Positions 12,189 to 22,165 of a stretch of DNA of 64,000 nucleotides are shown in pieces. Source of the DNA: Plasmopara viticola (taxonomy: Eukaryota; Oomycota; Peronosporomycetes; Peronosporales; Peronosporaceae). The notes beneath the pieces are model-generated. The model did not search any database, was not told the origin of the DNA, and saw only the letters and a list, made by a program, of their open reading frames with translations. A program made the translations under genes and the position numbers. The DNA is taken from the NCBI GenBank assembly GCA_001695595.3, contig MBPM02000006.1, positions 1,488,001 to 1,552,000 of the forward strand. Direction: 5' to 3'. How positions within the stretch are numbered: position 1 is the first letter of the stretch; the number at the start of each line of letters is the position of its first letter.

Positions 12189-14228
12189 GTGCGGCCAAAA
12201 TCACGCTCAAGTTCACAAGCGCCGACTCCTCATGATGCGGCAAGTGCTAATGGCCAAGCTCTCGCCAATGCAGCCCCTTCTTCGGCGACAAGACAAGACA
12301 CACTGTTCATGCAGCAACTACTGTTGTATCTCCCTCAGCAACAGCAGCAATATCAAGACCAGGTGCTAGCTCAAGTGCATGATAAAATGCAACAGGCTGA
12401 TGAGCGCTTTGAAATTTTAGTTGCATCAAGAGATAAGCAGAAAAAAAAATCTTCTGATTATAAAGGGGGATTTGACAAAGATTTTGAGAAATAGAACTTT
12501 GGTACGGAACCGAACTGCGCCATTAAGCGCCACTTGACAAAAACAGAGTCATTGGACTTTATGATGGTTATTTCGACAGATTCAATTAGTAGGGTACCGG
12601 GCCTTTATCTACGAGTGCGAGCGCGTAGCGTGCACAAGACATGACCATTGTTCAAACTTAAGAAAGTCTCTAGATTCCAGTATTAGATGAACCAAACTTA
12701 ATCGGGAATTAGTGAAGAAAAAGAGCGATTCTCTATCTAAAAGGGATCACGGGTAGAAATCGCAGAGAAAACAAAGAAAGAGAGGTCGAGTACTCTCCAG
12801 GAGCCGTTGAAGTTATTTCTAACTCCATGTTTGGCCATTGCTTGGAAAGACCAAATCGTATATCGGCCAAGTCATTTAAGACGATGCCTTCAGAATAAGG
12901 CTATCGTGCGAACAAGTCACGACTCCAATAAGCAGAGCTTTGAAAAGTGGAAGGACAAGAACGACAACTGAACATAAGTAACAACATGTAGCAGTTGTGG
13001 CGTTATCGGCCACATGTATATATAACATTCTAATTATATTAAATCGCCGGAATGTTTCGCCTCTAAACGTAAGAAAGCGAATCTTTTGATTAGAGATGCA
13101 CTATATGCTATCCCCGAACCAGAAACTTAAGCTTGCAAAGATGTTGGTCAAGAGAAATTCGTCACATTCTTCATCGACATCTGATGTATTCTTAAAAGGT
13201 GTATTTCAAGACTTAGTGAAGCGACTTGAACTCGAAATAATCAAGCGTGAGATGATGCAAGTCGACCGTTTCCGAAGACGAGGTTGTTCAAGGCCTCCAA
13301 CGACCTGTGCACATGAACTTGCAGATAACTGATTTTTGTTTTACATCGGAAGCGTTTCAAGCCATTAAGGATGCTCTTATTGACATGATGTGGCTTCGTG
13401 AGAAAATCCCAGTTATCAACTGAGCCACACGGCACATGTCTCCACGCATCAACACGGAGAACCACGATGCTATTCAACTAAAGGCACATTATCAAAGTCC
13501 GTCCAGATGGACTGCTGGACAACGCAAATCTCTAATAAATCAGAGCTGCAATATTTTCGATACTATCGGCAACACGGCCACATTGGCCGGCAAAGAATGA
13601 CTAGTTTCGCTCATCAGAATAATGCGTCACGACAAAGACATTGAAGCTGCCTTAGTCGTCAACCCGCATGGTTTGAAAAGGCTGAGGGCTTCAAGAATTG
13701 ATAATGGAAATTGTTTAAGGATAATTCGGCTTATGAAATGCAAGATGCGGACATAATATTCCGCACGGAGCTTTCAAGCGAGACACCTACAGTATCGAAA
13801 AAAGTTGAGCACGATATTTTGCTCGAGCCTGATGCCAAGCCGATTTTCGTCAAACAATGCGGCAAAGTCCTAAAACGCGCAGGACAATCTAAAGAATGGA
13901 CCAAAGAGATGGTCCAAGCCGGCAATATTTAACCATGTACGTCTGCTTTTATGGCACCAACGTTTTGTGTCAAGAAGACTGTAGGTTGGCGCATTATCGC
14001 CAGCTAAATCCAGCGGAGATCGTGCCGGCCATATTAATGTCCCGTAAGGAAGACTCATTTGACGTCATGTCCGGAAGTAATTGGTTTCCGAGCAAGGATC
14101 TATTTAAAGTTACTATCAGGTCAAATTGCGCGAATCGGATACCCAGTAACCTCCTCCTTCACCGACTTTGCCCCGCTCGCCCAGAGACAGCTAGACATAA
14201 TTTGGTCAAGCGCCACATAAAAAAGTGA
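12189..14228 (+). pseudogene. Ty3/gypsy gag-pol remnant
   Basis: Pieces of a gypsy polyprotein remain in order on the plus strand. A Gln-rich gag-like frame lies at 12189-12494. A zinc-knuckle trace TCSSCGVIGHM near 12985 lacks its last Cys. The start of reverse transcriptase follows at 13711-13932 (HDILLEPDAKPIFVKQ, EWTKEMVQAG), then the RT palm start in shifted frames at about 13935-14110 (VGWRI, YRQLN, MSRKEDSFDVMSGSNWF). These match the RT entry region of oomycete gypsy elements (EPDAKP.FVKQ, DYRQLN, PMPRKEDI.D.MSGS.WFS.MDL). Stops and frame changes are frequent, and the catalytic core and integrase are missing. I could not find LTRs. Confidence 0.8.
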
Positions 14229-15968
14229 GAATGCGGTCGGTATGAATAGTCCCTATAACAATAAGAGCCATCGTTGTGGCCTCAAAGCATGCCACGTCAC
14301 GCTCTTAGTAGGTCGAACCGACTTGAGCGAAGAGGTGCGACTTGGTCTATCGAGGTCAAGATTGTTGCCGCTTCTCAAGCAAACAAATAATCTTTACGAC
14401 TAAGTCTCAATTTGTGCTGACAAGTTGGTGCCAATTTTTTTGCACCGACCAGATCAACATTTGGCATAAATCCAGACGATGATAATGCCTTTAAAGATTT
14501 TGCTAGGGCAAAAATTTGCATCCGGATGCGGCAATTTATACGATTTTCTCTAGTATCAAATTCAATTAGACTGTGTAGGTTAACCAGTTTGTACACACAT
14601 CATGCTTTTGGCGCATATAGACTGTACCAACCTCTCGGGTACTATAATAATTCATATCGATCGCGATTTGGAGGGAGTGCACAGATCTTTGCACTGAGGT
14701 GGCATGCGATATGATATGCGCTCTTTCGGTGAGCAATTGCAATTTATCCACAGTCTTAAGGGATCGAAGTGAGCAAATGACTGCAGCTCAACCACTTGTC
14801 AACTCAATGCTGTGTTTATGTGTGTTGGTGTGTCTCTAACTTGTTATCATGGGAATGCACAAATAGTTCAAAGCTAGGACAACTGTCACGGGTGCTAAAT
14901 AATCAATTTTTGTGCTTAAAGAGTACTTAATCAGCATTGAGCATGCCGAAAGGCTGGGTCGCAAAAACTGCTGTGGCTTTTCCAGACTGCTGTCGCCAAG
15001 AAAAGGGCATGCAGCCTGTGAATTTCCTTTCAAAAGATACCTACACTTGTGCACTTTGAGGGCGGTTTTGATGTTACCACCGCAAGAATTGAGCAATTTG
15101 AATCTAATACTAAAGTGCTGTAAATATAATTTCCCTCTTCTAGTCCTATAGCTTGGCATAATAATAATCATAAGCTTCGAAGGAAAGTTGCAGCTGGTAT
15201 CAAGTAAGGTAGGACATCGAAAGTTTCCCCTTAATAGCTCTTGTATTCCAGTAAGTATCTGTGCCCACGGCATTGTCACTTTGTACTGATGACACATCCA
15301 CTCCTTTCCAAGTCATCGCGTCAAAATAATTCTCTGATAACGAAGAGAGTCATAATCGATGGCCTAAATGAAATAGTTTGGACGAGCATACAAAAGCTTC
15401 ATATAAAGTGGATTGAGATCGCGACAACAGAATACAAAGCGTACGTTAATTCAAATGCTTTCCGAGATAAGGCTATCTAGCAAGAGCTTGCAAACTGCGG
15501 CGTATAACCCTTGAGATATACGACATATTCTAAAATGGTCATCTGTGAAAGTGATGAAAGGTCTCAGGACCCTCAAATGTGCGCTTTCCTGAGCTCCAAA
15601 TTACGTGGTGTTGAATGTGTAAGGCTGCTACCGTATAGCCAATCAAACGTCATTACTTTGCTAATAGCCAATCATATTCCTCCAAATAGCATACGGTTAT
15701 CAATCATGATACTCGACGCAGCTCTAAAAGCGCTCGCACATCAAAAAGGAGCGCAATCCGGTACCTTTATCATAATATATCTTGCTAGATCGGATGCAAA
15801 CTATGGAGCATAAATAGTCAAAAACTTCCTTTTGTTCAAATTCCCTGTCACTTTCGATTATTTAAAAGGCCGTCCGCTTGGGTTTTCCATACTGAAAGCA
15901 AATCAAGACGAATACACTCCTGACGCTCCATTCCCGAAACCTCCTCGTGCGGCTCAGACATCTCCGCC
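14229..15968. other. Intergenic, including carrier upstream region
   Basis: No gene or repeat was recognised. A sequence loosely like the oomycete initiator (gctccattcccg at 15924) lies about 45 bp before the carrier start codon. The similarity to the published consensus is partial. Confidence 0.4.
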
Positions 15969-16889
15969 ATGGCGACGACCACTAAATCCCCCATCGCTTT
16001 GGCCTTCCAGCCCTACATCTGTGGAGGCTCCGCCGCCGTCTTTGCTGCCGTGGCCATCCACCCCATCGATCTGGTCAAGGTGCATCTTCAGCTGGCCGGC
16101 CAAACAGGGTCAAACGTCACTGGTCTGGGCGTCGCCCGTTCCGTCGTGGCCAAGGAGGGGATTTCTGGTCTCTACGCCGGCCTCTCAGCTGCCGTAGCGC
16201 GTCAAATGGTCTACGGTACGGCTCGCCTTGGGATGCACCGCGCTTTCTCGGATAAAATGATTGCGCGCCGTGTTGCCAAAGGAGAGAGCGCTTCACTGCC
16301 ATTAGCTGTCAAGTCGGCGTCTGCCATTGTGACGGGTGGAATTGCCGCAACCCTCGGTTGTCCCATGGATGTGGCCCTCGTGCGTATGCAAGCGGATACA
16401 TTGGCCCATTCGGGTGAAAAGCGGGGGTATAAGAACGTGTTTGACGCTATCTTTAAGATCGCTGGCTCGGAAGGTGTGACTACTTTATGGCGTGGTAGCA
16501 TTCCGCTTGTGGCCCGCGGTGCCGCCATGAATCTCGGTATGATGGCCTCGTATGACCAGGCCAAAGAAATGCTTGCAGCTCATTACGGCCATGGCTTTGT
16601 CACGAACATGGGTGCGAGTGCCGTGTCTGGCTTTGCGTGTGCCTTCACGTCGCTGCCCTTTGACTTGGTCAAATCGCGCCTTATGAACATGAAAGTTGAC
16701 GCGACGACGAAGAGGTATCCCTACTCGGGTGTGACGGATTGCTTTAAACAAATCATTACCAAGGAAGGGCCATCGAAGCTATGGCGTGGGTACTGGACGT
16801 ACTACACACGTTGTGCGCCTAATGCAATGATTGTCCTCTTGGTCGTTGAGCAACTTAATGCTGTGTACAAGAAGGTTTTTTTGGACTAA
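15969..16889 (+). CDS. Mitochondrial carrier, 2-oxoglutarate/malate type (SLC25A11-like)
   Basis: Mitochondrial solute carrier of 306 residues, uninterrupted, the normal length for the family. The three repeats each carry the signature P-x-D/E-x-x-x-K/R: HPIDLVKVHLQ (about residues 31-41), CPMDVALVRMQ (about 131-141) and LPFDLVKSRLM (about 229-239). Six membrane helices are expected in the inner mitochondrial membrane. The details (RMQAD, YKNVFDAI, LWRGS, RCAPNAMIVLLVVEQLN) fit the oxoglutarate/malate or dicarboxylate branch, which swaps 2-oxoglutarate or dicarboxylates for malate. The substrate is inferred from similarity, not shown. The ATG follows 'tctccgcc'; an overlapping frame starting at 15832 is in another phase. 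An AATAAA lies about 110 bp after the stop. It converges with the next gene, 162 bp away. Confidence 0.93.
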   Translation: MATTTKSPIALAFQPYICGGSAAVFAAVAIHPIDLVKVHLQLAGQTGSNVTGLGVARSVVAKEGISGLYAGLSAAVARQMVYGTARLGMHRAFSDKMIARRVAKGESASLPLAVKSASAIVTGGIAATLGCPMDVALVRMQADTLAHSGEKRGYKNVFDAIFKIAGSEGVTTLWRGSIPLVARGAAMNLGMMASYDQAKEMLAAHYGHGFVTNMGASAVSGFACAFTSLPFDLVKSRLMNMKVDATTKRYPYSGVTDCFKQIITKEGPSKLWRGYWTYYTRCAPNAMIVLLVVEQLNAVYKKVFLD

Positions 16890-17051
16890 ACTGTTATTTA
16901 GAGTCTTTTGTGAACCTTAACGGGCGCAATGGAACGCCTTCTGCTGATAGAGTTAATTCAGTACATTTTAAAGTGTGTGATGCAATGATTGTCACCTACA
17001 ATAAAATATTGTGTCGGTACCCCATAGTATTGCCAAAAGTGTAGTCAGGAC

Positions 17052-18674
17052 TCACTCATTGGTGACGCCTTCCAACAAGTTTTTAATGTCCGGCTCCATA
17101 CTTTGAAAGGATTCACATGGTCCAAAACGCTTCCTTACTTGGCCGTCGCGACTTACAAGAAACTTGACAAACTCGTTTTCAATAAAGGCATTGGCTACAG
17201 ATTTGATCGCTCCAGGTTGTTTCGTTTTGCAAAAGACCAGTGGGTCGCGTCCGTTTGGACCATTCACGTCACGAGTTGCCAACACTGGAAATTGAGCTCC
17301 AAGCACTTGTTGAACATGGTCCACAAGTTCCTCATCCGTCTCAAACTCAGTGTCTCCAAATTGTGCACTGGGACATGCCACGACCTTCAACCCCGCGTCT
17401 TTGTATGTGGTCGAGACTTGGACAAGCTCGACAAGCTGCTGTGCATTTGTGTGGCACCACCCACTTGGGACATTTACAAGCAACGCCACAAACCCACGCA
17501 ACTCTGAGAACTCGAAAGGTTGGCCAAAGGCGTCGGTATCTCGAAGCGAATAGAATGAAGCTGATGGAATGGCAAACGAGAGAATGGCCGGATGCGTCTC
17601 TAAGAAAACAGCTCCTGCCTCTACAAGCGCTAATAACCACTGCTCTTGCTGTGCTTTACTTTGAAACACAAGTATTTCGACCACGTCGTTGCCTTTATCA
17701 TTCGTGCGAATCGTTAAAGCACGACCTAATGTATCGTCCCGCGCGTCCGAGTACTCGACAGACGCGGCCAGAAGGTTCACATGCGCGAGCTGATGTCTCG
17801 CCACGTCCGTCTCAAAGATTACGAGCGAATGGTGCTTTGTCTTGTTAATCACAGCATAACAAGATCTCACTTTATACGCAATGTGAAACAACGTGCGCAG
17901 AGGCGTCTCTTTCAAGCAACGTTGTACAAACGCGGCTCGAGTCGCACCGTCTGTGACTGCCCAAACCGAGAGTGTGTGATCGCCTTGGTGGTTCCATTTT
18001 TGAGGTGAGGGCTGCGAGGCAGCAGGCACGACCACAGCACCAGGTAGCGACGTGGTCGAAGCACTGATCGTAGCAGAGGCCACAACGTTTCGTGTTGCAA
18101 GTATCGCAGTGGCACCAGGAGCCACGAGCTCGTAGTATCCGTCATCAAAAACATACAGTTCTTCTAGGAGCTCCTCGTCAGGGGTAATTGCTTCGTGGAC
18201 TGGTGAGAGAAAGCCACTGAGGATCAACGTCTCTGCTAGTTGCTGAGCGTCACGTAAGGAATTGTTGGCTGCGTGGGAGAGGACCAGCAGTTTTAATATT
18301 GCTTTTATCAGCGTCTGGCCTCGGATAAAAGTTCCTTTGCCCCCTTTGACGAGATGCAAAGGATGTTGCCACCAATGTTTTCGTTGCTGAAACACGCGCT
18401 GACGGACTTTTGGCGTCAGCAAGTACGTTGCCACCATGTCCGATTGCATCTTAAGTGCGGATGGCAACAAGTGGAAACGTTGCAATCGACGAAAGACACG
18501 ACCGTCGACTGCTATGCAAGAAGACAAACACGAACTTTGAGTCGCAGGCGACGCAACCGAGAGTGACGAGAGTGCCGTCACAAACGACGGTTCTCGCTCC
18601 ATAATCTCGCGTTCATTTTGCTCAATTTCTCGAGCATTTGCGGCCAAGGTTGCCATGCTGTCCGCAGCACTCAT
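17052..18674 (-). CDS. DEP-PH-glutathione-peroxidase-like protein, degenerate active site
   Basis: A 540-residue protein without introns. The start is the ATG at 18674; the codons before it open only with TTG. Domains in order: a Ser-rich N-terminus, a DEP-like domain (about 112-170; FIRGQTLI, LAETLILSGFL), a PH-like domain (about 233-355; SVWAVTDG, VIFETDVAR, QQEQWLLALVEAG), and a glutathione-peroxidase fold (about 366-535; VNVPSGWCHTN, CPSAQFGDTEF, VNGPNGRDP, FVKFLVSRDGQV). In active GPx the site is Cys, Gln, Trp, Asn. Here the SKCG loop reads SGWCH, so the Cys is displaced by one or replaced. The Gln remains, but the WN pair of KWNFTKF has become NE (ENEFVKF). It is therefore probably a pseudo-peroxidase with a binding or regulatory role; that is inference. 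It is a tandem paralogue of the gene at 19985. Confidence 0.85.
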   Translation of the reverse strand: MSAADSMATLAANAREIEQNEREIMEREPSFVTALSSLSVASPATQSSCLSSCIAVDGRVFRRLQRFHLLPSALKMQSDMVATYLLTPKVRQRVFQQRKHWWQHPLHLVKGGKGTFIRGQTLIKAILKLLVLSHAANNSLRDAQQLAETLILSGFLSPVHEAITPDEELLEELYVFDDGYYELVAPGATAILATRNVVASATISASTTSLPGAVVVPAASQPSPQKWNHQGDHTLSVWAVTDGATRAAFVQRCLKETPLRTLFHIAYKVRSCYAVINKTKHHSLVIFETDVARHQLAHVNLLAASVEYSDARDDTLGRALTIRTNDKGNDVVEILVFQSKAQQEQWLLALVEAGAVFLETHPAILSFAIPSASFYSLRDTDAFGQPFEFSELRGFVALLVNVPSGWCHTNAQQLVELVQVSTTYKDAGLKVVACPSAQFGDTEFETDEELVDHVQQVLGAQFPVLATRDVNGPNGRDPLVFCKTKQPGAIKSVANAFIENEFVKFLVSRDGQVRKRFGPCESFQSMEPDIKNLLEGVTNE

Positions 18675-18689
18675 TCTTGTCCTCAACGT

Positions 18690-19400
18690 CGAAACTTGGT
18701 TTTCATGAGAATTTGTTGCCTTGCAACTTCAATCTTACAGTTGGAAATATTTCTTTTGTGACAATTTACTAGGACGATTGAGGTAATTTCCTAGTCCTAT
18801 GACTGCCGACTTCTATGCGAAAAGCACATAACGACGCAGTAAAGAAAGCTATTGGATAGTCAAGTCTCTTGACGAGAAGTAAGAGCGGCCAGAAATTGCA
18901 CGCCATACAATGCAGATACATAAGAGATACCTAATCGGATCTGACTGAGTCAACGATCTCGTTCACTGTGTCAATGGTTACGGCAAGTCATCCACGCAAT
19001 TGATAAAGTGTCCCGCTTCGCCAGAAGATCAAACGGTGAATTCCTGTCGACCCAATTCTACCTTTGTGTCATTCTTGTGAGTACATGAATTTATATATTT
19101 ACGCAAATTGATTGATGAACAATCGTGAGTTTAATTGCATCCACGTTTGCATATCAGATCAAATTTGTGGAAAAAAACGATGTCTTTCGTGCGCAATCTG
19201 CAGCGCGTGATCATTATGCTGAGTGAGCACAGGAGCTGTCAAAATGCAGTTGGCCTAATCCTATTGACGTTTCTTCTCAAACAAGACTGGTGTCTCGTAT
19301 ATGGCGACTAACTTGCTCACAAGTCTCTCTGCCGATATAAATGATTGCAATTTTCACATCTTTGTCGTTACTAAAGCTTCGATCTTGATCTTGCTTTCGC
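18690..19400. other. Spacer between the two GPx-like genes
   Basis: No gene was recognised. It is AT-rich and should contain the promoter of the 17052-18674 gene; I could not assign a definite initiator. Confidence 0.45.
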
Positions 19401-19414
19401 TCAAACTATCGCCT

Positions 19415-19665
19415 AACCGACCTAGGACCGGGACGTACCTGGTTCGATACCCATAGGATCCGAATTAAGGCAGGTCACTAAAGTGGTAGAGCAATCGCGT
19501 GACTGCTCTACCAACTCGCGCCCGATTGGGTAATAGAAGAGTTGGGTGCCATGCCCCGATGTAATGAGGGGTACGGAACCCGGCCTCAAAATGGGTCGGA
19601 CAGCTACCAGCATCCCGCGATAGTGAGAGCTTAGTCCTAGTACGTGGGTTTCGGTAACTTAAATT
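19415..19665 (-). mobile_element. SINE-like element with 14-bp target duplication
   Basis: A 251-bp insert is flanked by an exact 14-bp direct repeat (tcaaactatcgcct at 19401-19414 and 19666-19679). On the minus strand it has a tRNA-like pair: an A-box-like 'gatgctggtagctgtcc' and a B-box-like 'gggttccgtacc' spaced as in RNA polymerase III promoters. It also holds an exact 10-bp inverted repeat (tggtagagca/tgctctacca, 19491-19520) and, on the plus strand, a tRNA T-arm-like 'ggttcgatacc' at 19440. The target duplication is firm. The SINE class is inferred, because no clear A-rich tail is seen. Confidence 0.65.
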
Positions 19666-19984
19666 TCAAACTATCGCCTGCCTTTGATATTCAACCACTA
19701 TCCGCACTACCAACTTCTACCTTAAATTTATTCACACACCTCGTATGCAGAGCGTATATTTCTATATATATAATCAGAAAGGTCGACAAAGAAGTCACAA
19801 AACAGCGTGTGTATTTACGAGATACTTGTGCACAATAGCAAAGAAAAGTTTTTGGAGTACTCACGAAGCAATTACAAAAGAAACTAGAAGAAATCAATGA
19901 GTAAGCTACGCTTCGATGCAGCTAGTACCAGCAAATATGGCTCACCTCCCTACCAAGGGGTTGATCTTCGCTAACCAGTCACTC

Positions 19985-21982
19985 CTAGGACGCTGTGACA
20001 GTGACTGCCACATCGTCAGTCTTGACGGCTTCAGCCGTAGGGACCACCTCCTCGGTCTTGGCGGCAACCTCTTCCTTCTGTTCAGTCTTTGTCTCCGTAA
20101 TAGATGTCTCCTCCTTCTCTACCGCTACTACTTCTTTCTCCTCCGTCGCCACTTCTTTCTTCTCGCTCGTTTCTTCTTTCTTCTCCGTGAGTGCCTCTTC
20201 CTTCGTCTCCGTTGTCGTCTCCATCGTCTCTTCCTTGGCCGTCGTAAATTCATCCGACTTAGGCGAAATATTTTCGTCCTTAGTCACTTCTTCCGTCTTC
20301 TCCGGCTCCGGTGCCTTCGCCAGCAGCTCCTTGATATCATCCTCAAAAGAGAGCGGAAGCTCTTTCGGTGCGTAGCGCTTGTACGGCTGCCCATTGCGAT
20401 CTACGAGGAACTTGGTAAAGTTCCACTTAATGTAGTTGCCGAATGTGCCCGGCAGCTTTGCCTTGAGGTATGTAAAGACAGGACGAGCATTTGCGCCATT
20501 TACATCATGCTTTTCAAATAGGGGAAAGGTCACATTGTACTCCTTGACAAACTCCAAAATCTCCTCATGTGTGCCCGGCTCCTGGCCTGCAAACTGGTTG
20601 CACGGAAAGCCCAAAACCACAAGACCTTGTTCCTGGTACTTCTCATGCAGTTGCTGCAACTCGGGATAATTTGTTGGTGTAAGGCCACATTTGCTCGAGA
20701 CATTGACAACAAGCACGACTTTCCCCTTGTAGTCTTCCATACTCACTGCCTTCTTCTCCATGTCAAAGTCCGTTAGCTCATAGAACGATTTGGCTTCTTC
20801 TGCTGCCAAATTATACACTTCACGGTAGGGCACACCAATATTCAGGAGCGTATTCAGAAATGCCTCTTGGTCGTCTTTAGTCACGAGGTTCAGCAACTCA
20901 AACTTGTCACCATACACCAGTTTCACACCAAATTGAAAGTGAGCATTGTCATACTGGACAAACCCGTCAGCCGCGGCGTATTCCGCTACAGCAGTACGTG
21001 CCACGTCGGACTCGAAGAAAGTGATTTTCTGCGTTTTTTCATTGACCACAACGTACACATCTTTGCCCTGGGTAAAGGCGGCAAAGACACCCGCTTTGCG
21101 TTTCAGTTGCGACGCGTAGATGGCGCCATCTACCACATCCCACACGCTCGTGTCTTTCGACTCAGTGATGGCATTGGAAAGCGGCACAAAAAGCTCATTG
21201 TCTGTCACAAACTCCTTAGGTGAATCGGCTAAATAGTTCTTGACACGGTCCTTGTATGCCGTGATAAAACCCGACAACACAAGGGCCTCAGCAATCTCCT
21301 TGGCACGAGCACGGTACGGTGAGGGCTTTTCTATCTTTTTCTCCTTCTTCTCCTTCTTGGCCTTTGTAACTTCTTCCTTCACAGTTTCCTCCTTGGGCGC
21401 AGCAGCCGTCTCCGTGTTTACAGCTTCCTCCTCAGGCGTGACAGTCGTTTCAGTCTTGACAGCTTCCCCCTGAGGCGCACCGGTCGTCTCCGTCTGAACA
21501 GCTTCCTCCTTGGGCGCATCCGTCGTCTCCGTCTCGACAGCTATTTCGATCTTACTAGCTTCCTCGGTCTTACCAGCCTCCACTACCTTGGTCTCAACGA
21601 CCTCCACTACCTCAGTTTTAACAACCTCCACTTCCTCGGTCTTAACAGCCTTTGTTTCCTCGGTCTTAGACTCCGTCTCAGACTTGAGACCCTCGTTTTC
21701 GGTCTCAACAGCGACCTCCTTCTTCTCAGTTTCATTAGCAAGCGTCTCCTCCTTCTTCTTCTCCTCTTCCGCAGGAGTGAGCCACTTAATCAAAAAGTCG
21801 ACGAGCTCCTTGCCACGCACGCTCTGTGGCACCTTCACGAGTGCCGAGTGATGCGACGTAAAGACCTCCGTCTTCTTTTCGATCAAATGCGTCTGTGCGG
21901 CCACAGTCTGTTCGCGTAGGTCGCCGGCGAGTGCATTAAAGTTAGTTTGGCGGGCGAAGACGCGGCCGTGGAGTTCGCTCAT
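19985..21982 (-). CDS. DEP-PH-glutathione peroxidase fusion protein with acidic repeats
   Basis: A 665-residue protein from the ATG at 21982; the frame is also open to an ATG at 22165, but those 61 codons are AT-rich and look like 5' leader. Domains in order: first DEP helix (RGKELVDFLIKWL, about 56-68), a 150-residue Glu/Thr/Val/Lys-rich insert of imperfect repeats (ETT.AP.EEAV and similar), the rest of DEP (RAKEIAEALVLSGFI, about 229-240), a PH-like domain (about 278-385; SVWDVVDGAIY, FFESDVAR), and a complete GPx domain (about 398-555). The GPx domain has the catalytic set Cys432 (NVSSKCGLT), Gln463 (FPCNQF) and Trp520-Asn521 (KWNFTKF). A second acidic Lys/Glu/Thr tail ends the protein. 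It uses Cys rather than selenocysteine, so it is probably a thiol peroxidase reducing hydroperoxides. DEP and PH suggest membrane attachment; that is inference. Confidence 0.9.
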   Translation of the reverse strand: MSELHGRVFARQTNFNALAGDLREQTVAAQTHLIEKKTEVFTSHHSALVKVPQSVRGKELVDFLIKWLTPAEEEKKKEETLANETEKKEVAVETENEGLKSETESKTEETKAVKTEEVEVVKTEVVEVVETKVVEAGKTEEASKIEIAVETETTDAPKEEAVQTETTGAPQGEAVKTETTVTPEEEAVNTETAAAPKEETVKEEVTKAKKEKKEKKIEKPSPYRARAKEIAEALVLSGFITAYKDRVKNYLADSPKEFVTDNELFVPLSNAITESKDTSVWDVVDGAIYASQLKRKAGVFAAFTQGKDVYVVVNEKTQKITFFESDVARTAVAEYAAADGFVQYDNAHFQFGVKLVYGDKFELLNLVTKDDQEAFLNTLLNIGVPYREVYNLAAEEAKSFYELTDFDMEKKAVSMEDYKGKVVLVVNVSSKCGLTPTNYPELQQLHEKYQEQGLVVLGFPCNQFAGQEPGTHEEILEFVKEYNVTFPLFEKHDVNGANARPVFTYLKAKLPGTFGNYIKWNFTKFLVDRNGQPYKRYAPKELPLSFEDDIKELLAKAPEPEKTEEVTKDENISPKSDEFTTAKEETMETTTETKEEALTEKKEETSEKKEVATEEKEVVAVEKEETSITETKTEQKEEVAAKTEEVVPTAEAVKTDDVAVTVTAS

Positions 21983-22165
21983 AATTTCGCTGAGTATATT
22001 CTCTTGTATCCGATGCGTGCGGTTGCTGGCAAGTTGCCGAATGACAATTTGCTCCGAAGGGACAAATGACAGAACACGCTGACAAAAAATAGCTCCTGAG
22101 ATGATATTGAAAATTCGATTAAGTCCGAAAAATAAAATTGTACGAAGAGCAAAGATGTGGGTCAT

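Noticed and set aside
19440..19455. tRNA gene suggested by ggttcgatacc
   Set aside because: No acceptor or anticodon stem around it on that strand; it fits better as part of the SINE-like element.
19995..21851. Ser/Thr/Val-rich plus-strand frames opposite the GPx fusion gene
   Set aside because: They are mirror frames of the acidic Glu/Lys/Thr repeats of the minus-strand gene, which has the conserved domains.
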